This document shows, in pieces, positions 7,273 through 15,329 of a stretch of DNA of 37,526 bases. The DNA is from Anaerolineales bacterium. Lineage in GTDB: Bacteria > Chloroflexota > Anaerolineae > Anaerolineales > E44-bin32. Made by a program: the position numbers and the translations under genes. The DNA lies in contig SOJU01000153.1 in NCBI GenBank assembly GCA_004376465.1, forward strand, positions 1-37,526. Reading direction: 5' to 3'. Within the stretch, counting starts at the first letter, position 1, and every line of letters begins with the position of its first letter. The notes beneath the pieces were generated by a model. The model saw only the letters and a program-made list of their open reading frames with translations. It did not search any database and had not been told where the DNA came from.

Positions 7273-7644
7273 TTACTTTTTTGCACACCGCTCGATCATA
7301 CGGATTAATTCTACCGAGTCGATGTCTTTCATCATATAGCAAATCGCGCCAGCGCGCAGTGAAGCATCCTCTTCCCATTTTGTCGGGTAGCTCGTCAATA
7401 CGGCTATTCGCGGGGAACCATCCATCGCTACAATCGAACGGAGGATTTCCAACCCCATCCCATCCTTCCGCTTGACCTCGAGCAGTACGATGTCGGGCAT
7501 CTTCTCTCCGACATCTTGCATTGCCTCTTCAACATCTCCCGCATGGCCGATGACGCGTAGGTCCGCCGCCTGGTCTAAACGTTCTGCCAGCGCTGATCGT
7601 ACTGTGACGTGTTCGTCAATAATATAAAGCCTAGCTTCAGACAA
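7273..7644 (-). CDS. Stand-alone response-regulator receiver domain with Glu at the phospho-acceptor site
   Basis: This is a single REC domain of about 124 residues with no output domain. Strand 1 is ARLYIIDEH (the acidic pair present as Asp-Glu). The strand-3 motif normally written VVLLD is DIVLLEVKRKDGMG, placing Glu56 where the phosphorylated Asp should be. The Thr/Ser switch (AVLTS) and the Lys (YMMKD) are conserved. The overall pattern is of NarL/FixJ receivers. Receivers with this substitution cannot be phosphorylated normally and sometimes behave as locked-on. The track start is a TTG at 7668. I prefer TTG 7644, because GAGG stands six bases before it and the receiver begins there. It is 133 bases downstream of the histidine kinase on the same strand, so a kinase-receiver pair is likely. 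Confidence 0.8.
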   Translation of the reverse strand: MSEARLYIIDEHVTVRSALAERLDQAADLRVIGHAGDVEEAMQDVGEKMPDIVLLEVKRKDGMGLEILRSIVAMDGSPRIAVLTSYPTKWEEDASLRAGAICYMMKDIDSVELIRMIERCAKK

Positions 7645-7777
7645 TTCTATCCTCAAGCCACCCTTCAAGCGCTAGTATAGAACGGCATCAAGGACTCGAT
7701 AAGTGATACCTTTCCTGATGTATTTTGCAACCTGTCACGCAAAAAAGGAATGTCGTCTTTAGAGAGGATGCGTTAAG

Positions 7778-9529
7778 TCACTCATACTGCGTTGTCGAGC
7801 GAGGGGTTGTGCTGGTGAGCCGGTCTTGAGGAATTCGCACAGTGACGGTGGTTCCCTCTCCAGGACTCGAGACAACTTCGAGCTCACCGCCGAGCTGCCT
7901 GGCCCGCTCCTGCATATTCGACAGCCCGTGACCGAGAAGATCAGGTTGAGATTCAACTTCGAAGCCATGGCCATTATCGATAATCTGCAAAGTTAGATCG
8001 CTCTTCGAAGATTGACGCAGGCTCACTAAAACTCTCGAGGCGCGCGCATGTTTGGCCGTATTAGCCAACGCTTCCTGGGCAATGTGGAATAGGACTTCGG
8101 CTGGTTGATCCTGGATATATTCAAGTGCATCCTCATCAATCTTCAACTCCACATCTACCAGCGTGTTAGCTTTGAACTCCCGGACCAGTCGTCCCAGCGC
8201 TTCTGGTAGATCGTCGGTGCGAATCCTGCTGGGTTGTAAATCGAGGATATAGGTTCGAATGTCCCTGATCACCTTGTTCAATCCATCGATCGCCTGCTCT
8301 ATGCGGCCAGCAACCTCTGGCGCCTTATCCTCAAAGGTAAGTCGAGCGTATTCCATACTCAAACCAATGGCATAGATCGATTGGATGATCCCATCGTGCA
8401 AATCCATACCAATGCGCTCGCGTTCCTCGAGCACAGCAACCCTGCGTGCTCTTCGGTATAGCCTGGCGTTCTCGACTGCGATTCCCACGCCGGCGCCAAC
8501 TGCTCCAAGCAAACCTACCTCGCGATCTTCGACCGGCCTTGGCCCTTTGAAAGCCAGGCTGAGCACACCTGTTACTTTTCCAGGAGCAATCAATGGTGCG
8601 CAGACCAACGTTTTATACCCGCTGTCCACGACCGCTTTGCGCAAAAAGTGATCATCCTCGCTAATATTTTCCGTCCACTTTGGACTACCCGTAAGCGCCA
8701 CTTGGCCAATAACCCCTTCGCCAATCCGAAATCGATCGCTCTCCCAGAAAGCGTCTGACGCCCCACCAAGATGGATCGCCTTCCGGTATACACCTTCAGA
8801 TTCTTCCAGCAGAAACATCTCGCCCGCATCCGCGTGGAAGATGTTCATCACCCTGCCCAGCATCACTTCTAACAGACGATCCAGATCCATGGAAGAACTG
8901 ACGGCCGTAGCCATGGAATACATCAGGCCTAATTCTTCATTCCTCTCCGCCAGCTGACTTTCATTTCCAAGGACTTGTTGATACAGGCGTGCGTTTTCGA
9001 TTGCGGCAGCAGCATGCGCGGCAAGCATCTCAATCAAACGTTGATCCTCAGCGGTGAATTCGGATTCGCCGATCTTTTCGGTGAGATAGATCTGTCCAAT
9101 CGAGCGGCCATAAGCTTTGATTGGGACACCGAGGAAGGAGTTCATCACAGGGTGGCCTTCTGGAAAACCAACTGACTTAGGGTGGTCGGCAATATTCGCC
9201 AGGCGGATGCTCTCCCCGGTGCGCAACATTTCTCCGATGATGCCATGCCCTTGCGGTTGATGGGAAATGCGATCGTGCTCCTCCGCGGATAGCCCTTCCG
9301 TGATGAAGGTGCTTAACTCGCCATCCCCGGTAGGAATCCCAAGAGCAGCATATTTTGCATTGGAGAGATCACGTGCTGCATGAATAACGCGGCGAAGAAC
9401 CCCGTCGAGTGAGAGGTCGGAGACCAAGCTCAGCGTTGCCTGATGAAGTGCCTGAAGTTCCGAGTCGGGGGTTGCGACTTCGTCGGTGGATTCTTCAGCT
9501 ACTGTGCGGATGTTTTTTCCGTGGCTCAC
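7778..9529 (-). CDS. GAF-GAF sensor histidine kinase, NarL/DevS type
   Basis: The 583-residue cytoplasmic kinase has two GAF domains (about residues 25-182 and 205-357), a HisKA_3 dimerisation domain with the phospho-acceptor His378 in MDLHDGIIQS, and a C-terminal HATPase_c with the N box EALANTAKHA, the G1 box IIDNGHGFE and the G2-like LSNMQERARQLGG and GEGTTVTVRIP. No membrane segment is visible, so it senses an intracellular or diffusible cue, and the GAF ligand (haem, nucleotide, other) cannot be told. It starts with GTG at 9529 without a strong ribosome site. It heads a two-gene unit with the receiver at 7273. Its usual phospho-transfer partner would need an Asp that this receiver lacks. 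Confidence 0.9.
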   Translation of the reverse strand: MSHGKNIRTVAEESTDEVATPDSELQALHQATLSLVSDLSLDGVLRRVIHAARDLSNAKYAALGIPTGDGELSTFITEGLSAEEHDRISHQPQGHGIIGEMLRTGESIRLANIADHPKSVGFPEGHPVMNSFLGVPIKAYGRSIGQIYLTEKIGESEFTAEDQRLIEMLAAHAAAAIENARLYQQVLGNESQLAERNEELGLMYSMATAVSSSMDLDRLLEVMLGRVMNIFHADAGEMFLLEESEGVYRKAIHLGGASDAFWESDRFRIGEGVIGQVALTGSPKWTENISEDDHFLRKAVVDSGYKTLVCAPLIAPGKVTGVLSLAFKGPRPVEDREVGLLGAVGAGVGIAVENARLYRRARRVAVLEERERIGMDLHDGIIQSIYAIGLSMEYARLTFEDKAPEVAGRIEQAIDGLNKVIRDIRTYILDLQPSRIRTDDLPEALGRLVREFKANTLVDVELKIDEDALEYIQDQPAEVLFHIAQEALANTAKHARASRVLVSLRQSSKSDLTLQIIDNGHGFEVESQPDLLGHGLSNMQERARQLGGELEVVSSPGEGTTVTVRIPQDRLTSTTPRSTTQYE

Positions 9530-9550
9530 AAATATTTAACCTTGTATGGG

Positions 9551-9579
9551 ATTGTACCCCACACCAATACCAAGGTAAA
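9551..9579 (-). promoter_or_regulatory. Putative promoter of the histidine kinase
   Basis: On the minus strand TTTACC (9579-9574), 17 bases and TACAAT (9556-9551) lie 22 bases before the GTG start. Confidence 0.5.
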
Positions 9580-9767
9580 ACCCATCCATAGGATGATGCA
9601 ATTAACAATTTGATCGGGTGTGTATTTTACATAACTACATTCGTCAGCTAATCTTGAAGGGCAAATCGGGTGGAAATCCAAGTTCCCTGCATGTAAAAAG
9701 AACCTGATAGTTTTTGCCAGCCCGCAGCGTGTATTAATCTCGCTCAGTTCGATACGACATAATTAAA

Positions 9768-11066
9768 ATGATGACATCTACTCAAACTTCACGACTCCCT
9801 GGTTTTTATAAACTAACCATCGATGAGCGGTTAGAACGCGCCGCTGCAGTTGCGGGTCTGGATGCAAAGACCAAAGCTGCTTTTGAGAGGCTCGGTGGGC
9901 TGGAAGCGGATCAAGCCGATCATATGGTCGAAAACGTGATCGGTGTATTCGGACTCCCATTGGGTGTGGCAACCAACTTCCTGATCAATGACCGAGAAAT
10001 TCTCGTTCCAATGGCGATCGAGGAGCCTTCGGTCATCGCCGGCGCATCATTCATGGCCAAGCTCGCGAGGGGTGGTGGCGGTTTTCACGCGGAGACCACA
10101 GAGCCGCTCATGATCGGTCAGATACAGATCATGGATGTGCCTGATCTCGAAGCAGCGAAGGCCAAGATACTCGAACACCGCGATGAGATCCTCGCCGAAG
10201 TAGATCGAGTTGACCCAATGATCCTCTCCTTAGGCGGCGGTGCTCGCGACCTTGAAATTCGTATCCTTACTGAGACACCCGCAGGCCCGATGTTGATCGT
10301 CCATTTAATCTACGACACTCGAGACGCAATGGGAGCGAATGCGATCAACACCGCCGCAGAACGCCTCAGCCCAATGCTCGAATCGCTAAGCCAGGGAAGA
10401 GTACATTTAAAGATTTTGTCTAACCTGGCGGACCGTCGTCTGGCGAAAGTCACATGCACCATCCCAACGGCTGCCCTGGCTTTCGAAACATTTTCTGGCC
10501 CGAGCGTTCGCGACGGCATCATCGAAGCCTGGGCTTTCGCTGAAGCCGATCCGTATCGGGCTGCCACACACAACAAAGGGATCATGAACGGCGTGGACGC
10601 GGTAGTCATCGCCACAGGCAATGATTGGCGGGCGGTGGAAGCTGGCGCACATGCATACGCAGCGCGCTCGGGTCGGTACACATCCTTGAGCAAGTGGGGT
10701 GCGGACGAGGCTGGAAATTTGGAAGGATCCCTCGAGCTCCCTCTTGCCGTCGGTACTGTCGGCGGGGCAACGCGTGTGCATCCACTTGCAAAAGCCTGCC
10801 TGGCCCTTATGGGAGTCGAAAATGCACGCGAGCTCGCACAGGTGATCGCAGCCGTAGGACTGGCACAAAATCTCGCTGCGCTGCGTGCACTAGCAAGCGA
10901 AGGAATTCAGCGAGGCCATATGTCCTTGCACGCTCGTCAAATCGCCATCGCCGCAGGCGCCGAGGGGGATCAGATCGATCGCATTGCTGCTAAGATGATT
11001 GCCCAGGGAACGATTCATATTAAACACGCCCACGAGTTAGTGGATCAAGATCAAAACCAATCGTAA
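9768..11066 (+). CDS. mvaA: Hydroxymethylglutaryl-CoA reductase, class II
   Basis: The 432-residue soluble enzyme interconverts HMG-CoA and mevalonate using NAD(P)H. Class II features are visible: LPGFYKLTIDERLERAA at the N-terminus, ENVIGVFGLPLGVATNFLIN, the catalytic Glu in MAIEEPSVIAGAS, DAMGANAINTAAE, the catalytic Lys in SLSKW and the C-terminal catalytic His in RGHMSLHARQIA. No membrane anchor is present, unlike class I eukaryotic enzymes. Although class II is often labelled degradative, the neighbouring HMG-CoA synthase points to mevalonate biosynthesis for isoprenoids. ATG 9768 is followed by a second ATG and neither has a clear ribosome site. The gene is 71 bases upstream of HMG-CoA synthase, consistent with co-transcription. 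In 9530-9767 I see no secure promoter for it. Confidence 0.93.
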   Translation: MMTSTQTSRLPGFYKLTIDERLERAAAVAGLDAKTKAAFERLGGLEADQADHMVENVIGVFGLPLGVATNFLINDREILVPMAIEEPSVIAGASFMAKLARGGGGFHAETTEPLMIGQIQIMDVPDLEAAKAKILEHRDEILAEVDRVDPMILSLGGGARDLEIRILTETPAGPMLIVHLIYDTRDAMGANAINTAAERLSPMLESLSQGRVHLKILSNLADRRLAKVTCTIPTAALAFETFSGPSVRDGIIEAWAFAEADPYRAATHNKGIMNGVDAVVIATGNDWRAVEAGAHAYAARSGRYTSLSKWGADEAGNLEGSLELPLAVGTVGGATRVHPLAKACLALMGVENARELAQVIAAVGLAQNLAALRALASEGIQRGHMSLHARQIAIAAGAEGDQIDRIAAKMIAQGTIHIKHAHELVDQDQNQS

Positions 11067-11137
11067 AACTTCTTGCCAAGGGACGAAGCGGGGATACCCG
11101 CTCGTCGAAACAGAAAGTAGCATAAGAAAGGAATTCA

Positions 11138-12208
11138 ATGACTGAGGAACGCGATGAAAGGATTATGCAGCCAAAAAACCCCATCGGCTTTGTGGGGTAT
11201 GGCGCATATATCCCCCGCTACAGGCTTCCAGCTACAGAAGTAGCTAGGATATGGAAAGGTGGAGCAGCGGGAACCCCCATTGACGAAAAAGCTGTTGCCG
11301 GGCTAGATGAAGACGTCATCACGATGTCGATCGAGGCAGCCCGCAATGCTCTTGCCCGAGCGCGGATCAACCCCTCAGACATACGCGCCGTTTGGGTGGG
11401 ATCCGAATCACATCCTTATTCTGTCAAACCCACATCAACAGTCGTCGCAGAGGCAATCGGTGCAACACCACACACCCTCGCCGCGGACTGGGAGTTTGCC
11501 TGCAAGGCTGGCACGGAAGCGGTTCAGGCCGCAATTGGGTTTACGGGTTCAGGGATGGCAAGGTATGCGATGGCTATTGGGATGGACACCGCGCAGGGCC
11601 GACCTGGAGACCCACTTGAGTACACTGCGGGCGCAGGCGGTGCGGCGTATATCCTCGGCCCAGCGGATGAGTCTCTCGCCGTGGTTGAGGGATCTTATTC
11701 CTACACAACCGATACCCCCGATTTCTGGCGTCGCGCAGATGAGAAATATCCCTCACATGGTGAACGTTTCACCGGTGAGCCAGCTTACTTCCACCACATT
11801 ACATCTTCAGCTCAGGAGCTGATGAAGGCGTTGGGGACCAAGCCGGCAGATTACACGTTCGTTGTCTTCCATCAACCCAACACAAAATTCCCTCAAAGGG
11901 TTGCCAAGACCCTGGGCTTTACACCCGAGCAATTGGAAGCCGGCCTTCTTGTACCTCGCATCGGCAATGTCTACGCTGGTTCCGCCCTGGTTGGATTGAC
12001 AGCCATCCTGGACGCAGCCAAGCCAGGTGATCGGATTTTACTCGTCTCCTACGGTTCTGGCGCCGGCTCAGATGCGATGAGCCTGCATGTCACCGAGCGC
12101 ATTCTCGAAAGCCAGGAGCTCGCACCGCGCACGGAAGATTACATCAACCGTCGAACCGAGATCGATTATGCAACCTATGCCCGCTTTCGCGGAAAACTGA
12201 GCCAGTGA
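11138..12208 (+). CDS. Hydroxymethylglutaryl-CoA synthase, archaeal type
   Basis: The 356-residue protein condenses acetoacetyl-CoA with acetyl-CoA to HMG-CoA. It belongs to the archaeal/bacterial branch: [14 protein letters not shown] at the start, [14 protein letters not shown], nucleophilic Cys122 in [25 protein letters not shown], His245 in VVFHQPN and [15 protein letters not shown] 11138 has AAAGGA six bases upstream, and an internal ATG ten codons on is also possible. The protein ends at the family's normal C-terminus ([10 protein letters not shown]). The TGA stop lies within GTGAAT (12205-12210), the reverse complement of the ATTCAC that ends the adjoining IS element, so the last codon or the stop may be supplied by the insertion. 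In archaea this gene is contiguous with thiolase and DUF35 genes. Here an IS separates them. Confidence 0.93.
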   Translation: MTEERDERIMQPKNPIGFVGYGAYIPRYRLPATEVARIWKGGAAGTPIDEKAVAGLDEDVITMSIEAARNALARARINPSDIRAVWVGSESHPYSVKPTSTVVAEAIGATPHTLAADWEFACKAGTEAVQAAIGFTGSGMARYAMAIGMDTAQGRPGDPLEYTAGAGGAAYILGPADESLAVVEGSYSYTTDTPDFWRRADEKYPSHGERFTGEPAYFHHITSSAQELMKALGTKPADYTFVVFHQPNTKFPQRVAKTLGFTPEQLEAGLLVPRIGNVYAGSALVGLTAILDAAKPGDRILLVSYGSGAGSDAMSLHVTERILESQELAPRTEDYINRRTEIDYATYARFRGKLSQ

Positions 12209-12330
12209 ATACTCCCCGCCGCAAGCGACGGGGCTTCTAGGCTAAAGCCAGAGATTGTATTCCCAATCTCAAAATATTGATGGCTGCGTTCTCATCCCTA
12301 TCGAGGACTAACCCGCAAAAGGGGCATTTG
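12205..12330 (-). ncRNA. Candidate omega (reRNA) guide RNA of tnpB copy 1
   Basis: In IS200/IS605 elements the guide RNA overlaps the 3' end of tnpB and the right end, with the guide taken from sequence just outside. The corresponding segment here ends in the hairpin CCCCGTCGCTTGCGGCGGGG followed by ATTCAC. The guide would then read into the end of the HMG-CoA synthase gene. The 5' limit is a guess from the family, not from sequence. Confidence 0.35.
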
Positions 12331-13346
12331 TGAATACGGACAGACAAATCTTTTTCGACCAATCTGCCACAGCAAGAGCACATTTTTGTAGTGTTATGAG
12401 AATCAACCTGTACGAAATTGCGACCAGCATCTTCCGCTTTGTACGCAACAAACTGTACGAATTGTTTCCATGCGACATCAGAAATGCTTTTGTTCATGCT
12501 CCGCCAGTTGCCATCCGTCATGTCTTGAATGTCCAGCTTTTCAAAAGCAATTACGCCAAAGTTGTTCACCAATTGACGGCTGAGTTTATGGGCAAAATCT
12601 CGACGCTTGTTGGCAATGCGCCTGTGAATATGCGCTACCACTTTACGTCGTTTTGCTCGCTCGGGAGTGCCCTTATCAGCTTTGCTCAATCTTCGTTGCT
12701 CTTTTGCCAATTCGTTTTCTTCCCTACGGAAAAACCGTGGATTGTCAATCTTCTCACCGTTGGAATATGTGGCGAAACTGGTAAGACCAACATCCACACC
12801 GACAACTGTATCTATCTGCGGGAGCCGCTTTTTATCGACTCTGCACGAAAAACAAGCATACCAGTTTCCGACTCCGTCTCTCCTGATGGTCAGATTCTTG
12901 ATTTTTCCACCCATCGGTCTATGCAGTTTGATTTTCAATTCCCCAATTGTGGACAGACGAAGCCTTTTCTTATCAAGAAGAACATAACCGCTTTGAGGGT
13001 AGGTGAAACTATCGTAACGTTCTTTTCCTCGAAAACGAGGATAGCCAGGCTTTTGCCCTTTCTTTGCACGACGAAAAAAGGCCTTGAATGCAAGGTCAAC
13101 TCTGGTGCACGTTTCCTGCAAACACTGGGAGTAAGCATTTTTCAAAATGCCATGCTCCTGTTTCCAGATGGGAAGCATCTTAATCGTATCGTAGCGAGAC
13201 ACCGCTTTTTGTTCTTGCTCCCAGGCATCTTTACGAACAGCAAGAGCCTGATTGTAAACCCATCGACAGGCATCAAGCGACTTTTGCAGAGCAGATTGCT
13301 GTGCCTTTGTAGGATATAGCCGATACTTGTAAGTTCTCTTATGCAT
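12237..13346 (-). CDS. tnpB: RNA-guided endonuclease TnpB, IS200/IS605 family (copy 1)
   Basis: The 369-residue protein is full length. It begins MHKRTYKYRLYPTKAQ, the usual TnpB/OrfB N-terminus. The RuvC catalytic triad appears intact: Asp185 in GVDVGLTSFAT, Glu269 in FEKLDIQDM and Asp351 in DRDENAAINI. The zinc ribbon has CSCC (323-326) and CPFC (341-344). TnpB is a transposon-encoded nuclease programmed by an RNA from its own right end, and it promotes element retention. No tnpA is near, so movement would need a transposase in trans. By eye more than half of the positions match the second copy at 15330. The gene runs antisense to the mevalonate genes around it. Confidence 0.93.
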   Translation of the reverse strand: MHKRTYKYRLYPTKAQQSALQKSLDACRWVYNQALAVRKDAWEQEQKAVSRYDTIKMLPIWKQEHGILKNAYSQCLQETCTRVDLAFKAFFRRAKKGQKPGYPRFRGKERYDSFTYPQSGYVLLDKKRLRLSTIGELKIKLHRPMGGKIKNLTIRRDGVGNWYACFSCRVDKKRLPQIDTVVGVDVGLTSFATYSNGEKIDNPRFFRREENELAKEQRRLSKADKGTPERAKRRKVVAHIHRRIANKRRDFAHKLSRQLVNNFGVIAFEKLDIQDMTDGNWRSMNKSISDVAWKQFVQFVAYKAEDAGRNFVQVDSHNTTKMCSCCGRLVEKDLSVRIHKCPFCGLVLDRDENAAINILRLGIQSLALA

Positions 13347-13436
13347 AAGACAACTATAAGTCAGTATGGCATGAAGGGTAATTCATCCCCACCCCACACC
13401 GTCCTGGTGTCTTAGGAAGGGTTGGGGTTTTCTAGC

Positions 13437-13442
13437 AAGGAG
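13437..13442 (+). promoter_or_regulatory. Ribosome-binding site deciding the thiolase-like start
   Basis: AAGGAG nine bases before ATG 13452 rules against the TTG at 13422 used in the ORF track. It lies outside the IS element, so the start signal survived the insertion. Confidence 0.75.
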
Positions 13443-13451
13443 ATTCATAAA

Positions 13452-14645
13452 ATGATGGCAAATAAAAACCAAAAAACCAATAACGATGTATTTATCATCG
13501 GCGTCGGGATGACACCGGTGGGAGAACACTGGGACCGCTCACTGCGCGCCCTTGCGCTTGAGGCGATGACTGCTGCGCGCGAGGAGACCGGAGCAATGCG
13601 GCCCGAGGCAATTTATGTTGCCAATATGCTCGCTCCAGCACTTTCACGCCAGTCTCACCTGGGAGCTCTTCTTGCGGATTTTTCAGGAATGCGGGGGATT
13701 GAAGCAGTCGCTATCGAAGCCGCTGGAGCTTCTGGCGGTATGGCGCTGCGGCAGGCTTATTTAGCGCTTGCTTCAGGCATGGTCAACACCGCATTGGTAG
13801 TGGGCGTGGAGAAGATCACTGAACGCGTAACTGCAGAGGTTGAAGCTGCCCTGATTACATCAAGCGATGCCGATTACGAATCGATCCACGGATTGACACA
13901 AACCGCATTGGCGGCGATGCTCATGCGGCGTTATGAGTTCGAATTCAACATCCCCGAGTACGCTTTTGCTGGTTTCAGCATCACAGCACACGCTAACGGT
14001 GCAAAGAACCCCAACGCGATGTTTCGACGACCGATCAAGGTGGAAACTTACCAAAGAGCAGCCATCCTCAGCGATCCGATAAATATGTTCGACGCCGCCC
14101 CAGTGGCTGACGGCGCTGCCGCCATCTTCCTGGCCCGCGGTGATATTCTCCCCTCAAATCTGCCTTTCCCGCCGGTTCGGATCGACGCCTCCGCCGCAGC
14201 TGTATCTACCGTCGCGGTTCACGATCGTCCAAACCCTTTGTCCTTCGCTGCAGCTGAAAAAGCGGTCAAGGTAGTCCTAGATCGAGCAAAGATCAACTTA
14301 GATCAGATTGACTTCTTTGAGGTTCATGATCGCTACTCTATCTTCGCCGCACTATCACTAGAGGCCGCAGGGTTTGCCGCCCTGGGCGAGGGTTGGAAAC
14401 TCGCTGAGAGCGGCGCGATCGCACTAAACGGACAGATCCCGATCTGCACTTTTGGTGGCTCGAAAGCCCGTGGAGATACAGGGGGCGCCACCGGCGTTTA
14501 CCAAGCCGCCGAGGCAGCGCTGCAATTGCAGGGGCGAGCCGGTGAGATACAAGTCGCGGATGCCAGGATCGGTCTGATTCAAAGCCTTGGCGGGATCGGT
14601 TCGACAGCCGCCACACACGTTCTTTCTGCCGTCGAGACCCTTTGA
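13452..14645 (+). CDS. Thiolase-superfamily protein lacking the catalytic Cys (degenerate acetyl-CoA acetyltransferase homologue)
   Basis: The 397-residue protein has the fold signature of the SCP-x/archaeal thiolase group: VFIIGVGMTPVGEH, IEAAGASGGMALRQAYLALASG, VADGAAAIFLA, FFEVHDRYSIFAAL, GGSKARGDTGGATGVYQ and SLGGIGSTAATHVL. In active members the first motif is EAACASGG, with Cys as nucleophile; here that residue is Gly92 (codon GGA). The GHPxGATG motif reads GDTGGATG, so the catalytic His is Asp342. His292 in VHDRY is kept. The reading frame is otherwise intact and full length, so this looks like a maintained pseudo-enzyme rather than a dying gene. Position between the HMG-CoA synthase and DUF35 genes suggests a structural role in a complex. 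Sequence alone cannot exclude another condensing chemistry. Confidence 0.85.
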   Translation: MMANKNQKTNNDVFIIGVGMTPVGEHWDRSLRALALEAMTAAREETGAMRPEAIYVANMLAPALSRQSHLGALLADFSGMRGIEAVAIEAAGASGGMALRQAYLALASGMVNTALVVGVEKITERVTAEVEAALITSSDADYESIHGLTQTALAAMLMRRYEFEFNIPEYAFAGFSITAHANGAKNPNAMFRRPIKVETYQRAAILSDPINMFDAAPVADGAAAIFLARGDILPSNLPFPPVRIDASAAAVSTVAVHDRPNPLSFAAAEKAVKVVLDRAKINLDQIDFFEVHDRYSIFAALSLEAAGFAALGEGWKLAESGAIALNGQIPICTFGGSKARGDTGGATGVYQAAEAALQLQGRAGEIQVADARIGLIQSLGGIGSTAATHVLSAVETL

Positions 14646-14724
14646 GAGCGAGTTGATAGTTCCTGAGAGTCCAGATTGCATACACTGGACCGTGGTTGGA
14701 TATCAACCCCAGAGGTGAAGCATT

Positions 14725-15126
14725 ATGGAAATAACCAGTCATTGGAGAATTAAAAAACAACGCTACGCACTGGTAGGCGAGGTGTGCCCACACTGCTCAG
14801 CGAAGATTTTCCCGCCGCGGGACATCTGCCCCGAATGCGGCGACGAGGCGAAGGATCACTACCAGTTCAGCGGACGAGGCGAAGTCTACTCGTATACCAC
14901 CCTCTATAATGCCCCTGCTGGTTATGAGGAACAGGCACCCTACACCGTCGCCATGGTTCAACTTGAGGAAGGTCCACTCGTCACCGCTCAGCTCACCGAC
15001 ATCGACGTGAAAGAACCAGAAGTGGGCATGCCCGTTGAAATGGTCACCCGCAAATTGGGTTCAGAAGGTGATCGAGGCATTCTGATTTACGGCTATAAAT
15101 TCCGCCCAGTCCTAGAGACTGCCTGA
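14725..15126 (+). CDS. Zn-ribbon / OB-fold DUF35 protein
   Basis: The 133-residue protein has an N-terminal rubredoxin-like zinc ribbon (Cys21, Cys24, Cys35, Cys38 in CPHC...CPEC). An OB-fold follows (GEVYSYTTLYNAPAGYEEQAPYTVAMV, VEMVTRK, ILIYGYKF). In archaea, DUF35 proteins bridge acetoacetyl-CoA thiolase and HMG-CoA synthase and complete a shared CoA site. Adjacency to both homologues here supports the same partners. ATG 14725 has GAGGTGA about seven bases upstream. The 79-base spacer after the thiolase-like gene holds two small inverted repeats (TCCAG/CTGGA and GGTTG/CAACC). The gene is followed by a strong hairpin that ends the operon. Confidence 0.9.
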   Translation: MEITSHWRIKKQRYALVGEVCPHCSAKIFPPRDICPECGDEAKDHYQFSGRGEVYSYTTLYNAPAGYEEQAPYTVAMVQLEEGPLVTAQLTDIDVKEPEVGMPVEMVTRKLGSEGDRGILIYGYKFRPVLETA

Positions 15127-15150
15127 CTCCCCTAACGTTCACAAACATCT

Positions 15151-15185
15151 CCAGACCCTGGCATAAGCCAGGGTCTGGCTTATTA
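15151..15185 (+). terminator. Terminator at the end of the mevalonate cluster
   Basis: A 12-bp perfect stem CCAGACCCTGGC / GCCAGGGTCTGG with an ATAA loop is followed by CTTATTAT, a weak T tract. Confidence 0.75.
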
Positions 15186-15329
15186 TAGTCCCAATGTCCT
15201 TCGGGATTTCTTCCTTCGACCCCTGGAACTGACGGGGGTGAGACACCAAGACAGTTTGCTGTGGGGATGAGTGCCGCACTATTCCTTTATGTAGATGCCA
15301 TTCCAGCATAAATATGCTATTATCCGAGT

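Larger units (their letters stand above)
12205..13414 (-). mobile_element. TnpB-only IS200/IS605-family element, copy 1
   Basis: About 1.21 kb containing tnpB on the minus strand and no tnpA. The right end (minus orientation) runs AAGCCCCG, hairpin, CGGGGAGTATTCAC. The left end shares AGACACC, a nearby GAC.G, and GTGGGGATGA with the left end of copy 2. Both elements have nearly equal length (1210 and about 1230 bases) when cut at these motifs. Boundaries are inferred from the comparison of the two copies, and the left boundary could shift by several bases. The element lies antisense between HMG-CoA synthase and the thiolase-like gene. Confidence 0.7.

Noticed and set aside
9600-9767. Riboswitch in the leader of HMG-CoA reductase
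   Set aside because: The leader has no recognisable conserved aptamer pattern, only scattered AT-rich tracts.
12330-13319. 329-residue plus-strand ORF opposite tnpB copy 1
   Set aside because: It is the antisense shadow of tnpB, whose catalytic motifs on the minus strand are clear.
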